Positions 11,792-24,243 of a DNA stretch of 64,000 nt are shown piece after piece. Source of the stretch: Dichetophora obliterata (Eukaryota; Arthropoda; Insecta; Diptera; Sciomyzidae); contig OY986439.1 of NCBI GenBank assembly GCA_963920525.1, positions 214,819,000 through 214,882,999 on the forward strand. Reading direction: 5' to 3'. Below the pieces are notes generated by a model, which worked only from the letters and a program-made list of their open reading frames with translations, made no database searches and was not told the origin of the DNA. How positions within the stretch are numbered: position 1 is the stretch's first letter; each line of letters begins with the position of its first letter. Made by a program: the position numbers and the translations under genes.

Positions 11792-12277
11792 GCTTTTCAC
11801 ACTAAATTTCTCCGGTAGATATGCATACTATCTACTATCTTGTGGTGAGCTTCCAACTGTTCTTGCGCCAAAAAAATTGATTGTGATATCGCGCCTTTAC
11901 TTGAAGTAAATTAAGAATGTAACAGTAGTTAAAAAAACCATTTTAAATCCACAATATTATTAAACTCAATTTGATTTTACACACTAACTGCCAATTATAA
12001 GATATTTAGCTAAAATTTATAAAGTATTTAATAATAAAAATGTGGTAGCCTTGTACAACATTAATGAGCGCAATTATGACTTTCGTAATGCGCACTTTCA
12101 CGCTCACGATCTAAATTACGCTTTTTCTTACGCCCTTTGTGAGTGTCCCTCGTTTATTTTACCCCCGCATTCATCAAGCATATGCTGTCGCCCATGAAGC
12201 TAGCTGCGGGCAAGCAGAAAACTCATACGGGCGAAATACTCCTATGGGCTACTTTGCCCACCCCTACTATGAGACAA

Positions 12278-13006
12278 TAGGGGTATTCTCTATGTCTAGC
12301 ATAATCGCATGAGAGCACGGATTGTAACAATCCTATACTTAAATATACAAAGGATCGAGAGCGCTCTATTGTACAAGTGTAGCACATGGTATAATTATTT
12401 GACAAGGTAGCCGTGACAGTTTTTTGGCGATTGGTAGTTGTCGAAAACAGCTAAAGGAGTTGAAGTTTGCTGCTGTTGACTAGCTATGTGCTTATTTTTA
12501 ACTTTTCTTTGATTCATTAAATTTGGTCGCGAAGATTATTGGAATGTTTTTAGTTTGCTGCGATTGACTAGCTATACTTAAGTCGTTGCTTATTTTTCAC
12601 ATTTCTTTGATTAATTGCATGAACAGCTAATTTTGACAACTACACATCGCCGCTCGTGAGAAAAAAAAAGCCAGTCTACGCTACTACCTTGTCAAATAAT
12701 TATACCATGGCGTAGCATAGTAAAATCAACAGCTCAAATAACTCTATAATTAGCTGCACTTCACGTTCATTTCACCTACTGTTTGGCTGCACTCTCATTA
12801 TCTTCTCTCTCATTACAAACACAGGGTTGCATTTCATAAACTATGCTTCATAGCATTGCCGTATACATGGGTATCAGTGTAGCATACATAGGAAATATTC
12901 TACGATTTTTTTACTTGTATTTTGTTGTTGCGGCGGTGCACGTATTGTATATTTCCTATTCTTGCATCGTGCAACGGTCATATCCTAGACATATAGAATA
13001 CCCCTA
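12278..13006. mobile_element. Non-autonomous DNA transposon with 28-bp terminal inverted repeats
   Basis: Left terminus TAGGGGTATTCTCTATGTCT is mirrored at the right by a sequence whose reverse complement is TAGGGGTATTCTATATGTCT; similarity extends about 28 bp. The length is about 730 bp, of which 325 bp is a nested hAT-type MITE (12385-12709). If the outer TA is the target duplication, it would be a Tc1/mariner-type element. No coding sequence. Confidence 0.55.
12385..12709. mobile_element. hAT-type MITE (ACAAGGTAG family), copy 1
   Basis: Terminal inverted repeats CATGGTATAATTATTTGACA...AGGTAG at both ends, flanked by GTGTAGCA (left) and GCGTAGCA (right), an 8-bp target duplication with one mismatch. 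It is inserted in the older element 12278-13006. The same family occurs at 30684-31593 and 45274-45479. Confidence 0.75.
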
Positions 13007-15030
13007 ATGTTTTAAGGGACTTTTTTAATTTTCAACTTTTAAGTTTAAGGATCAAAAAAGATCCATTAAAAAGGGCGCCAAAACTTTCGAAGACTCTACA
13101 AAAATATTTCTTATAAAATTTTTCTATAGGTCTAACATTACAACAACTAAGGCATTTATTAATTAGTTTTTAGGTTAGCTTAATAAACAGCTAAACTGAG
13201 AGTAAATGAAAAACCTGTATTAAAAATTATACAGACGTAAATTTTTAAAATGGCGATACACGTATATGTATTTGTTTTTGTCTGCACTTCCAGAATCCGT
13301 TGATCGAAATCTGCGATTTTGAAAAAGTTAAAAGTTTGATGCTTCACTTTCTTTAAAATTCCCATGATTTTGTCATTGCACTTTTTGTTCATAATCATTA
13401 AATTTAATACAGTTTACTTTTTGTTGTTTCCTCGGGAAACACGTGCTTACTGTTTTCACATTATTTTCAGTTCATTCAGTTGTTCATTTAGCTGGCATTT
13501 TTCCCATATTATTATTAAAAGAACTGTTTCTTTTTTTTCTTCTATAATTCAATAACAGAAAATGCTTATTCTGCTTTTTCACAACACCATTTTCTCCTAT
13601 TTATCGCACTATTATAATAGTTGTTACCTTATCATATATAATTTTGTTTATTATCAGTAGTTTCGATTTCGATTTGCTTGCAAATATTTGTTTATTTATT
13701 TTGTTTGTGTTCAATGACAGCGATGCACTTTATTCGTTATACTTTTTCACAATTCCGCGCATTTTCATGTTGTATGTTTGACAATTTGTTGAAATAAAGT
13801 CATGCTTACTTGTATTTCCGAATGTGTTTTGTTTAAACTGTTTCTGTTTTCTTTTTTGTTTATTTTTTATTTTTTAACTTTTTTTTTATTTTTTTATGTC
13901 ATTTACTTTACTTAGTTTTTCAAGCAATTAACGATTCAGCATAAATTCATTTATCTGGTTGGAACCGTTTTGTTGTCATGATTTTTCCCCTTTTAGTTTT
14001 TTTGCTTCTGTTGCTGTTATTGTTTTTTTGTTTTTTTTTCAATGTTTTGCCTGTTTTGATTTCACGCTCGATTGCACATTTTTGAAAGCTAAAAATGTGT
14101 CGCTCAGTCTAACTTGAATCTGTTTATAGCAGTTTTTTTTTAATTTTATACTCAGATAACAATTATAGCCTAATTAAAAATATTAATTCGTAGCGTACAT
14201 GGATATGAGCAAATCGTTGGCATGAGTATTTTTAACTGAAAAATATTTAGGAAAACTAAAAAGAGCTGTGTCCAACACTTTATCATGGAACATTTTTAGT
14301 ATACAAACGAAACTAAAATAAGTTTAGAGTTATCTGATAAATTTTTAGCCCAATGAAAAATCACTCAAAAGAAAAGCTATCCAAAAACTGAATGAAATAT
14401 AGTAAAAAATTAGAAGAAACGATATTTCACAAAAAAAAAAAACGAATAAATGCCCAAAACATTTGGAGAAAATTACGCAAAAAAACTCATTTTCACCCAA
14501 AAAATATAGGAAAAATTATCCAGAAAAAAAACGAAAACACTAAAAAAAACAAAAAAAAAAATAGCAATCAAAATCAAAATTTTTTTTCAAATTTCTATGA
14601 AAAATTGGCAAATTTTTTATTTGTATGAGGAAATTTCAGGTGATTTTTAATTTTTTTGTGTTTCTTCATTGGGCCTTTTTTACGGCTGCCAAGAAATATT
14701 TTGACATGTCATTTTTATAGTTTTTAAAATATGCTTAGCCTTCAAGAGTAATTTCCTTGGACTAAAAAAAAATTTTTTTAATTTTTGTTTTTGAATTTTT
14801 TTTTCAATGAAAAAGTTACTGTGAATTCGAATTGCATACATATTAGATTAGTTTGTTTTTGTACTGAATTGCAAAATTTCTTACGATCCATGCACTAGGG
14901 GGTAAATATGAAGAAGGGTATTATGAGAATCAGAAATGTGAAATTTTTAATTCAATATCTCTTAAATCGAGTGCGCTCAAAGCAAAAAATCATTGTTACT
15001 ATCTCTTTATATAAAATTTTTTTTTTATTT
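13007..15030. other. AT-rich non-coding stretch
   Basis: Long T-rich and A-rich runs (13840-14060, 14390-14640). Phrases near 13290 (ccagaatccgttgatcgaa) recur near 21176 (ccagaatccgtttatcgaa), a dispersed repeat. The A-rich open frame at 14392-14628 is composition-driven. No gene is seen. Confidence 0.45.
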
Positions 15031-15523
15031 AAGTTTTTTCTAAATGACCTCTATATTTATTATGTTGACTTTATATGATTTAAATACAAATTTTAAATGT
15101 TTGATGTTAGATATGTTTGAAATTTTAAAAACAACTTCAGTAAACATGCTTTGTTAGTGCAGACTTCCAGCAGGCTGTTGGACTACATATAATAACAGAA
15201 GCATAGAGACTAAAGTAAAACAGAAATACAACAACAAATGTGAAATTTTGAAATTGAGAAAAATTGAGAAATTGACACTTCAAATCTCATCGCCCCGGTG
15301 GTGCAGTGCGTTAATGCGCGCTTGCACGGGTATTACAAAGATTTCTGATGACGCTTTTAGCAGGGCAGAAATTGTGCAATAAAATCAGCAAGTGATTTTT
15401 TCCTTTTCATATTGAAAAAACTTTGTTGTTGTTGTTGTTGTTTCTTTGGAAAAATTCGTTAGAACGTTCTAACTTTGACCTTAAGCTCAATAAACGATTT
15501 TAAACTATCAAACAACTAAAATT
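15031..15523. repeat. Broken copy of the 33.85 kb foldback family with tRNA-like insert
   Basis: 15031-15105 matches the left terminus (aagttttttctaaatgacct, then atgttgactttatatgattt). 15440-15523 matches internal arm sequence (gaaaaattcgttagaac...aaacgattttaaact). Between them lies unrelated DNA including, at 15291-15330, cgccccggtggtgcagtgcg followed by ttaatgcgcg, which resembles the 5' half (A box) of a tRNA-derived SINE. Confidence 0.5.
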
Positions 15524-16008
15524 TTTTTTTTAGTTATTAAATTTCCGTACAAAATAAGTAGACGTACCGATTACAACAGAAATTTAATCGCTTAATCCAA
15601 TTCTCTTATCAGTACTTGCCAAAATTTAGTTCCTTAATCTCCTGCACTCTGTCAAAGTTCAAAATTTTAATTTTTTTTTTAAAATTTTTGGTTTTAACCG
15701 ATGCAACCAACTTGATGGCACTTGTTAATGTGAAAATAAATGCCATAAACTGATGCAAAAGTTTATGGAGAAAATCCACAAAGTTTATTTTTTTTCGAAA
15801 CATTGAGTTTTTGATAAAATAATTTTAATTTTATAGTAATTCAAACTAAACAAAATTTATAAAAAAACTCAGTTTTCAAGAAAATATTATTATCAAATAA
15901 CACTATTAAAAAGATTTATTTGTGGTTGTTAGTTAAAGGAAAACTTTTTGATGTTATTTAGCAACATGTTATACCATATGCTCTTATTTTTCCATTAAAT
16001 TTTCAATA

Positions 16009-16158
16009 GTTTAAAAAAATGAAAATTATTTTGTGTGTTTTTAATTTAAGTAAAACAACATTTTTGTATTGTTTTATGATATAACAATGTAAATAATTCG
16101 CATATGAGCTTCTATTTTTTTAACAATAAGTTGTTTTTAGAGCTAAATGTTCCATGCA
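16009..16158. repeat. Dispersed repeat, inverted partner at 11641-11791
   Basis: Nearly the reverse complement of 11641-11791. It ends at ccatgcat, immediately before the 74-bp tandem repeat. Confidence 0.65.
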
Positions 16159-16305
16159 TTAGACCAATTGCTCTCTCTGCAACGTCATATACAATTTTTA
16201 TTTTCTTTTTTTATTTTCAATTTTTTTTTCAATTAGACCAATTGCTCTCTCTGCAACGACATATACAATTTTTATTTTCTTTTTTTATTTTCAACTTTTT
16301 TTTAA
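16158..16305. repeat. Two-copy tandem repeat, period 74 bp
   Basis: attagaccaattgctctctc is repeated at 16158 and 16232, and the following 50 bp of T-rich sequence are nearly identical. The open frame across it (16104-16355) is a by-product. Confidence 0.8.
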
Positions 16306-16549
16306 TTCTATTTTTTTATTTTCAATTCTACTTCTGCAGCTTGCAAATAATTTGAGCCATTATATTAAAAATATAATAACTTTTAGTTTCAGATATATAT
16401 TTTTGAATTTCGATATTTCCAAATCAGTTCGACTTATTTCGACTACCTTTGTGTTTCCGATTTTTTTGAAACTTAACTTTGTAGGTTAGTAGTGCCTATA
16501 AAAATAACTTAGGCTTAAGTTTTTGCTTTTTGCGAATTTTTTTTTATAA

Positions 16550-16735
16550 GTTATGCACTAAAAATATTAAAAAAACATAAAAAACACAATACCTCATGTA
16601 TTTAAATAGATGTAGTTTTGAAACCGTAAGTTTTACATAAAAAAGTGTGGATATATTTTAAAGATCTTAAATTTGTCTTTTTGGTGGTATATTTTTTTTG
16701 CAGCATTTTTATGAAAAATTCCTTTTTATTTTAAC
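16550..16735. repeat. Dispersed repeat, inverted partner at 19325-19515
   Basis: Shares aaatagatrtagttttgaaa, tattttaaagatctt and tttttggtggtatatttttt with the reverse complement of 19325-19515. The pair could be ends of one 3 kb element, but no transposase or target duplication is visible. Confidence 0.6.
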
Positions 16736-16924
16736 CTATTCAGTCACATTTATCAAAGTCTTCGCAACAATTTTTTATATTTTTAGTGTAATGTTTAGTT
16801 AAGGCATCAATTTTCAAGACTAGTTTCCCTTTATATTAATTTTTTTTAAAAAGGCTAGTTTTTAGCGACCGTTTGAAAAATAAATATAAAAATTCAAACT
16901 TATGAAATTTTAAGTTTTTTCATT

Positions 16925-16980
16925 TATTTTTAGTTTGCCGACGTTTCGGAGTTTTTTCGACTCCTTCTTCAGGGCGCATT
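16925..16980 (-). repeat. Hairpin motif of the 'CTGAAGAAGG...CCGAAACGTCG' type
   Basis: On the minus strand the segment reads gccctgaagaaggagtcgaa followed by aaaactccgaaacgtcggc: GGAGT and ACTCC pair around an A-rich loop. Motifs of this form recur at retroelement 3' regions in many animals; from memory I associate them with Penelope-like elements, but no GIY-YIG or RT sequence is adjacent. Confidence 0.35.
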
Positions 16981-18423
16981 TTTTACTAAAGTTAAATTTT
17001 TCTTAAAAATTAACATATTAACATCAACATACATTTCACTTTCACTAACCAACACAAATGAACATGGTGGAGAACAAAAATGTTTTTAACAATGTAAAAA
17101 CAAAGGATATGTATATGGATGTAATATTTAAACGGCAAATTCAATTAAAATGTTATTCAAATTTTTGTAATATTAGTAAAATGCTATTTTTAAAGAATTT
17201 TTTAAAAAGTGCCTCCAAAATATTTCTTGTTTTTACACCGAAAATTCCATATTTTCAAATATCGCAACATTTTTAAAAAAATAAAAAAAAAATTTAAAAT
17301 GTTTGATTTTGCGAATTGTTGGCTTCATTTGAATGCTAATGGATTTATTTGAATAATAACATATATTATTTGAGATGTTCATTAGTATTAACATAAAAAA
17401 ATGAACTTTTCTGTATTAAAATAGGAAATCTTTTGTAGGCATTTTTTAATAAATTTATTAAAAATAGCAATTGTTGGAATCCCAACCTTAAATTGTATGT
17501 TAGCCTTTAAAATTAATGCCTTAACTCAACACTGAACTAAAAATCTTTATTATTACGAAGACAAAAAAGTTGTGGTACCATTTTAGCTGTGTTAACGTCA
17601 GCATATTCACATAAATCTTACATCATTGGAAAAGTATTTTCGAGTAATTTGCAGAATATAATTTTTATTCGAATAAGTTTTCATTAAGGTAGATAAAACA
17701 GAGCAAATGTTAAAACCTTTTTTTTCAAATGGGACAGTGCAAACCAATAGCAACACAGCTCTGTTGAACATCGTTGCTGTAGCATACACGAGAGAGAAGA
17801 GAGTGACTCAGAACACTTCAACAGAGCTATGGGTGCTGTTATGGTGCTCGTCATATGATCCTTGGTCATCACTTTTACTCTCTTTTTTTCGTTTGATGAG
17901 CTGTGTGACGAAAGTATGTTATGCTGGTGGTCATATGATTCCTGAACACAAGTACACTTTTTGCTACTTGAAGTATTTTTTCAACCTATGAGTACTGCTA
18001 TTAAGCAGGTTTCCTTACTGCTTTTATACATTTCGTACTAAAAATGTACTATTTTTGTGCCTAAAAACAAATGCTGTGAATAATTCCACAACGCAACACT
18101 GTTTTGATCCCATGATTTTATATTTTTGTCGAATCATTTGGTGACCGTGGTGGTGAAAATTTACTCTCTTGCTCTCGCCCTCAAATTTTTAATTTACATT
18201 GAAACAACAACAATGCATGACCGCCACCATAACATGGGACTATGTGGCATTGTTGTTGTTGCTGTTTCTTAATTACTCTCTCGAATTGATAACCTGGACA
18301 GAATGAAGTTATTTCATTCAATAAACCCAGTGGTAAATAGATACATGACGTAAACAATTATTTCTTTTATACCTACAATGAAGCTGCGAGACACCTTCAA
18401 CGCATGTAGAGTTAATAATTAAG
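16981..18423. other. Non-coding stretch
   Basis: No gene is seen. 17740-18300 is less AT-rich and contains several GA/CT-rich patches (gagagagaagagagtgact; cttactctctttttttcg) and repeated gttgttgttg, but no coding signature; overlapping short frames on both strands at 17607-17991 are inconsistent with one gene. Confidence 0.4.
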
Positions 18424-18475
18424 TTTTTGAAGTGAAAACTTCTTCAGGCGTGCTTAGTCATTTTGTGTAGAGGAA
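18424..18475 (+). mobile_element. Terminus of the large foldback family
   Basis: ttgaagtgaaaacttcttca, then ggcgtgctt and gtagagg, matches the outer end of the 45.69 kb arm (reverse complement ttgaagtgaaaacttcttta, gcgcgtt) and the start of the 55.58 kb arm. Only about 50 bp can be aligned; the rest of this copy is missing. Confidence 0.5.
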
Positions 18476-19324
18476 GATATTTACTTTAACGAAACCCTTA
18501 CTCATGACACGGCATCGAAAAATTAAGATAAGTTGCCATATTTCATACAGTTTTAGTCGTATTAGCCAAAAATGTATAAAATGTAATAAATTTGGTATGT
18601 TAGTGCTATTTAAAAAAGTTGACATGACTACTTTCAACGGCTGTTAAACGAAAACACTGTTTGTTTGTTCGTCCTTTATCCCTTTCAGACCTGACGCTAA
18701 GCCACTCAAAATTTTTGGAGTAAATGGACTTTATTATATGATCTGAAAATATATTTAAAGACACAACTTTGATATTTTCATGTCTTTCAAGGATTTTCAA
18801 GAACCAAAAGTTTGTACTGAAATTATTTTTTTTTTGCACCAAGTGACCTAAAATCAATTAAGATTTTAAAATATATTGTTTTATTTGTTAAAATGTGTCC
18901 ACTTCACTAAAATTGCGTTATTAGTATTTTAGTAAATAAAAAAAAAACAACTAACGTCCGCTGCTCAATTTTTAAAAAATAAGTGTGACGCGAGAATTCC
19001 GTGAAAATTTAAAAACGGCAAAATTAACATCGAAACAATATGAAAAGCAAACATAAACAATAATCAGCGCAATCGATGCATGAAAACTTGTTTTACATTC
19101 TGATTCTGCTAACAGCGAGTACAGAGTCGTAAAATGAGTTGTGGATATATATTGGCCAAAAGTATTTATCAATGTAATGTTTTTTAACTATGATAAACGT
19201 TTTTCAATAAAAAATTAAAAAAAAAGACAAATCACTTTTGATATGGTCGAACTTCGACCACAGGCGATACTAGTATAAAAAATTTGTTGCGAAGACTACG
19301 AAAAATGTGATTGAAAATTTCAGG
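18476..19324. other. AT-rich non-coding stretch
   Basis: Nothing recognisable beyond composition; short frames on the minus strand carry no family features. Confidence 0.45.
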
Positions 19325-19515
19325 TTAAAAAAAAATAATTTTTCATAAAAATGCTGCAAAAAAATATACCACCAAAAAGCCAAATTCAAGATCTTTAAAA
19401 TATATACTCACCTTTGTTCTGCACAAGTTACGATTTCAAAACTATATCTATTTGAATAAATGCACTTATTGTATTTTTTAAGATTTTTTGATATTTTTCA
19501 CAGTGTATATCTTTA
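19325..19515. repeat. Dispersed repeat, inverted partner at 16550-16735
   Basis: Reverse-complement similarity to 16550-16735 over about 190 bp, including the ataccaccaaaaagcc block. Confidence 0.6.
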
Positions 19516-21900
19516 AAACAAAATTTCAAATCCAAAAAAAGTACGCAGACATAATACTTTTCAGGAGAACTGTCCACCTAGAATATTTTAAAAAATTTTA
19601 AAGATAGTGATGCCACAAACGTGGGCGCTTTGACATGGAATCACCGATTTACTAGTAAGTTATAATTGATCCCGAAATAAAAAATTTTTAGAGAGTGAAT
19701 TGCCTATGCCATGAACCGCGTGCTCGAGAGTGGTTGCCCATTTAAGATTTTTTGTTTGGTCAAAAACATGCTTTTGCGTTAAAAGCATAAAATTCTGTGC
19801 ACGTCATAGAATAATTAGATTTGCTTTAGATTAGAGACCAGTGAAAATACTCCCTCAACATTTCCTTTGTGTCCTGGAACAGTAAACAAAAATTGTACTG
19901 TTATAAACAAGTTTATTTCTCCTCTTTAAATTAAGTTTTTTTGAAATCAACAGAGTTTAAGATTTTAAAATCTTGTGATTTCAACAAAATCTAATACAAA
20001 ATCTCATAAAATGCAATGCGGTATCCCTGAAAAGTTATATCAGTATCCAGCACTATTCAGCTTATGTCAAATTTTTCATATTGACAATTGGCAATGACAT
20101 CTAATTAATTATTAAAAAAAAAAAACAATAATAATACCGATAAAAATGAAAAATGCCTTTGTTTTGACAAAGGAAATATGAAAATAAATAGGCTAGGAGC
20201 TTTAAAAAGGCGAAATTGTTAGTGGCAATTTTAGAGAAAAAAATTTAAGAGCTCCGAAAATGGCAAAAGAAATGCAACAACGCTTTTACTCCTTCACGAT
20301 TTGCTCATTCTTAAATTTATCAAATGAAGTCTTAATTGTCAAATGAAATCTAGCTGTCATGACATGACAAATGGAAACACTTTGAAATCACTCTTTCAAA
20401 ATCTCAAGATTTCGAGCAGATGGACTCATAGTATAAAACTTTTTTGTTTTTACTGATACACTTTTAATTTTTCCTTCAATATTTTTAACCGGGACCTTTT
20501 TGACTGTGCACCGGGAAACAGAGACACTGATCTCAAAACCGAGACATGTCCGGTAAAAACGGGACGTATGGCAGCCCTATTCTAGCGGCAAAATGTTTTT
20601 TTCCAATAGATTGGGCAATATTATCATTCACAATTTTGTATTGCAAATTCACAATAGCATTGCAAAGTTGTATAGCAACTAAATAAGATTTGAATAACGA
20701 TTTGTATGTGTCCCTAGCGTCATGGGGCTGTGCCACTAATTTTTTGTTTTGTAAGTCAATTGACATTTATTAAGTTATCAATTAAAATCTTTTTATTTGT
20801 TAACTTTAGCAAACGACTAAATTATCTTTTTCTTATAAATATTTGCAACTTTGTAGTGATTATTTTGGCAAATAGTGAGGGTTCATATTGATTCGACAGA
20901 TGGCTTTTTTCGTGTGCAGAGGCAAACAAATTACAACTGCTATAAATTTAATCAACTCATATCATAAAAATAGAATTTTCTTAAAAGGCATCTCTTTTCT
21001 CAATTTATAACACATTTAAAAAAATCTTTCCTATTTTCAAACAAAAAAAAAAAAAAAAATCCTCAAAAAAAAAAAAATTGTACATAATACATGCCAGTGT
21101 AACATCGGGTATATCAGCTAGTAATATATAAATATTAAAAAACTCAGACGAAAACTTTGTTTTTTATTTCTCCACTCCAGAATCCGTTTATCGAAGTCTG
21201 TAATTTGAAAGTGGTTGTTGAAATTTGTCATACAGTGTTATTAGAGTGACTTTTTTCTGTGCACAGAAATGCCAAATCTCTCAATTCTATAAAATTGGTA
21301 TGACCTTTGCATGCAGCTATTACCTGCACCCAAGCCTTTTTTGTTTTAAACTTGTCAAAGGCGTAATGTACACTATTTCAAACATGCAAGGACATTTGAT
21401 TCCTGCAGCTGGCAAGGCAGGCATAACGATTATGCCATCACCTATTATCTACTAGCGACAGAGCTGCAGTTAATAGTCAAACAAGTAAATTTCTGAGTGT
21501 GAAGTAATTTTGAAAGGACATTTTTAGTTTGTTTTAAAAACACCATATTTTTTAAAAGCAGTTATTTAAAAAGAAAAAATAATTTATTTAAATTGCTTAG
21601 CTTTCAAATAATTTCAGTTGCATGCGTTTATCAAAAGTATTCATTCCAAGCTGCGCAAAAACATGTCCCATGATAAGCGCATACATAATTAAAGTTGCGC
21701 ATACATAATTAAAGTTGCGCATACGCCACGATGAACACTTTTTCGTATCACTCTGCATAGCACGGCTTATATAATGTAAGTTTAGGATTTGGATTTTATT
21801 TTTGCTCTTTATTTCTTCTCTTTTTTGTTGGTTTTTTCTGTTTATATTTCTTTTGTGCTTTTGTTTTGTGTTTAATTGCTTAATTATTTGCACTTTAGTC
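19516..21900. other. AT-rich non-coding stretch
   Basis: No gene is seen. Near 20540-20580 the string cggtaaaaacgggacgtatg followed by gcagcccta resembles the end of hAT-type elements such as 29153-30418, but the opposite end is not found. A 20-bp tandem repeat lies at 21677-21724. Confidence 0.4.
21677..21724. repeat. 20-bp tandem repeat, 2.4 copies
   Basis: gcgcatacataattaaagtt occurs twice in succession, followed by gcgcatac. Confidence 0.85.
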
Positions 21901-21999
21901 TAATTTAACATTTGTAGATTGTTATAATTCATCATTAAACATTGCGATCATGTCAGTTCACATTCGTTTATTCAATCCAGAGAGCACAGTTTTGGACAT

Positions 22000-22567
22000 A
22001 CATGTTTTAAGCGCATTAAATTCAATTATATATTTTTAACAATTTTATAATTGTATGAGAGTATGGTTTTTTATTATTATTGCAGCTGTTGTTGTTGTTG
22101 TTTGAAAGACAAAAAAATTAGCAATTTTAGTACCCGTTGTGCTGCTGAGACCCCAATAGTCTTCCATGTTTGTGTTGCGGCGGCCACGAGTCAACTGCGG
22201 CTACCGATATTTTTTCAAATAGATTTTCTATCCGCGTCTGTGTGAACAAACTATGAGCAAGATGTATTTGCAAGATTTATGGATGAATGCGATGTCGTCA
22301 AAGTAGCTTAAGCTTAACTTAAGGAGTCTTCAATATTTTTAAATTTTTTTTTTTTATTTTCACTTTGAATTTTTTTTTCACTGGTTTTTATTTAAATTTA
22401 TAAGTTGAACATTTGCTCAAGTCGATTGGTTGGTGTTCTTCCGTTACTTTTGAAGCCGCGTAGATTATTTGTTGACGCAAAGTTTTTGACTGACCGCCAC
22501 AGAGCGAACCTAGAGTTGAAGCGATCGCGCGGGCTTGAATCGCTCATGATTTCTTAAATGCATAAAG

Positions 22568-22602
<35 letters not shown>

Positions 22603-23420
22603 TACAAGCATACACACATAAAATACACACATACCACTATAAATGAGCCTCGATGTAAACACACAAATCTGTACATAAAAACAATCGTATGGATAGTTTA
22701 AATTTTTTTTCATTGTCGGAATGTTTTCGTTCTTATTGTTATGGCTATTGTTATAGTTGAACTCGCTGTTGTTGCTTTTGTTGTTTTATTATATCAGTCG
22801 CAAATAAAAAAATAGAATTGTGACAAGTGCATGAAGACCCACATGAGGTCGCATGCGTGCGAATGAGACAGCGCTAGAGGTGGGTGGTTGTATGAGTGAC
22901 TCAGTTGAAGCGGAGAAATGCTCGCCATAAACGTTGTTTAATTCTGCTATAGTGTAGCGCGAGCGGCATTTGGCGTTTGTGCGCACACACACACATACAT
23001 ACGCACATTAAGCTGCCTAAATTGATTGCTCTATTCAGCCATCCGTCGGTCCATCTGTCCGTCTATCCATCCATACATTCAGCGCTCTAATCCGACAAAC
23101 GCCATTCGCCGTTGGTTCAAATTTTTTCGTGACGTTTCTAAAACAGTTATTTTTGTTTGTTTGACGTCTGCGCTAGCATTGCGGCAACATAAAGCAACAT
23201 CATCAGCCGGATTGATGAAATCTTTTTTTTGTCCAGCTGTCCATTAGTCTGTCCATCCGTCTGCCAGTCTGTTTGTCAACGTCTATTTCACGCCGCAGCG
23301 CCGTTTGTTCTCCGTAGCTTAATTAAGTTGGTGGTTTTGGGGTTGGGCCACCCGTAACACGAGCCCACACTTTGTTATCAATGAAGTACAACGGAGGTTG
23401 AATTGCAATTGAAATTGAAA
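22000..23420. other. GC-richer non-coding patch with simple repeats
   Basis: Base composition is clearly less AT-rich than the surroundings. It holds a (CA)16 microsatellite, short CAG/GTTGTT runs, and at 23036-23285 an array of imperfect CCATC/GTCC words. No ORF has a recognisable domain. Such patches in flies often mark regulatory DNA or an untranslated exon of a distant gene, but that is inference. Confidence 0.35.
22569..22600. repeat. (CA)16 microsatellite
   Basis: Thirty-two bases of uninterrupted CA dinucleotides. Confidence 0.95.
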
Positions 23421-24113
23421 TACAAATTAAAATCATAAGAATGGCTTTTGATTTAATGCGTGAACAAAAGTAAATAATTTATTATAGCATACAGAAAGAG
23501 AATGGCGGTGAGCTTAATATTTCATAGCGTTAGCCTGGACGGAATTCTTGCGACACATTCTAGATTCAAGTTATATAGAAAAACAGAGCAATTCGAAGTA
23601 GAGGTGTGGAAATTTTTGAGTAGGCACACGAGTGTTTAAAAAAAAAATACACGTTTCATGCCGTAAGTGTTGACTCGGGTAACGCAGCAAAAAATTCTGC
23701 TCTGTTACAGCAACGCAAAAAATTCGTTAAGGCAATTGCACCATCACCTAGTTTCAAGTGCCATGATTCCTGCATCAAGAAATCTTTAATCAACGCATTA
23801 AGATTTTGAGTTTTCTTGCGCAATGAGTTATAAGATAAATTTTTAAAGTATAGTGAGTTGGGCAAAGTAATGAATTACATATGTAATAAAGTAAGTGTTG
23901 TTACGCCTCACAGGAGGCATTGCCATGGAGAATGAACTTTTAGGAAATCACGCTCGCAGGAAGGCTATTCGAGGTAATGCGAAGTTCTATTGAGCATCGA
24001 GGCAATGGTAAAGGGGTGGGCTTGAACAACTGCCCGAATGGATCTGGGAAACACACGAGGTGGTGGCGTCAGGCCATGTATCTCCCTTGAGCACTTCCAA
24101 TGGTAGTACATAT
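23421..24113. other. Non-coding stretch
   Basis: No gene is seen; a 69-codon minus frame at 23656-23865 has no family features. Confidence 0.4.
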
Positions 24114-24115
24114 AT

Positions 24116-24150
<35 letters not shown>

Positions 24151-24153
24151 TTT
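24114..24153. repeat. (TTTA)n tail of a non-LTR element
   Basis: Ten tetranucleotide copies. On the minus strand this is the (TAAA)n tail expected at the 3' end of the adjacent retrotransposon remnant. Confidence 0.85.
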
Positions 24154-24243
24154 CAGTCAATGAACAATGAAGTTCTTACAGACTATGCAGTAATAATAAT
24201 ATAATATAAAAATAGTAAAAATATAAGAAGGTAAAACAATACA

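Noticed and set aside
14392..14628. 78-codon lysine-rich frame
   Set aside because: Produced by A-runs; no complexity or motif.
17607..17991. Overlapping 60-94 codon frames on both strands as a small gene
   Set aside because: Three frames on two strands overlap, none has a signal peptide, domain or splice continuation. The region is merely less AT-rich.
21597..21893. 98-codon minus-strand frame
   Set aside because: Lysine/asparagine-rich start from an AT-rich run and a 20-bp tandem repeat inside; no family features.
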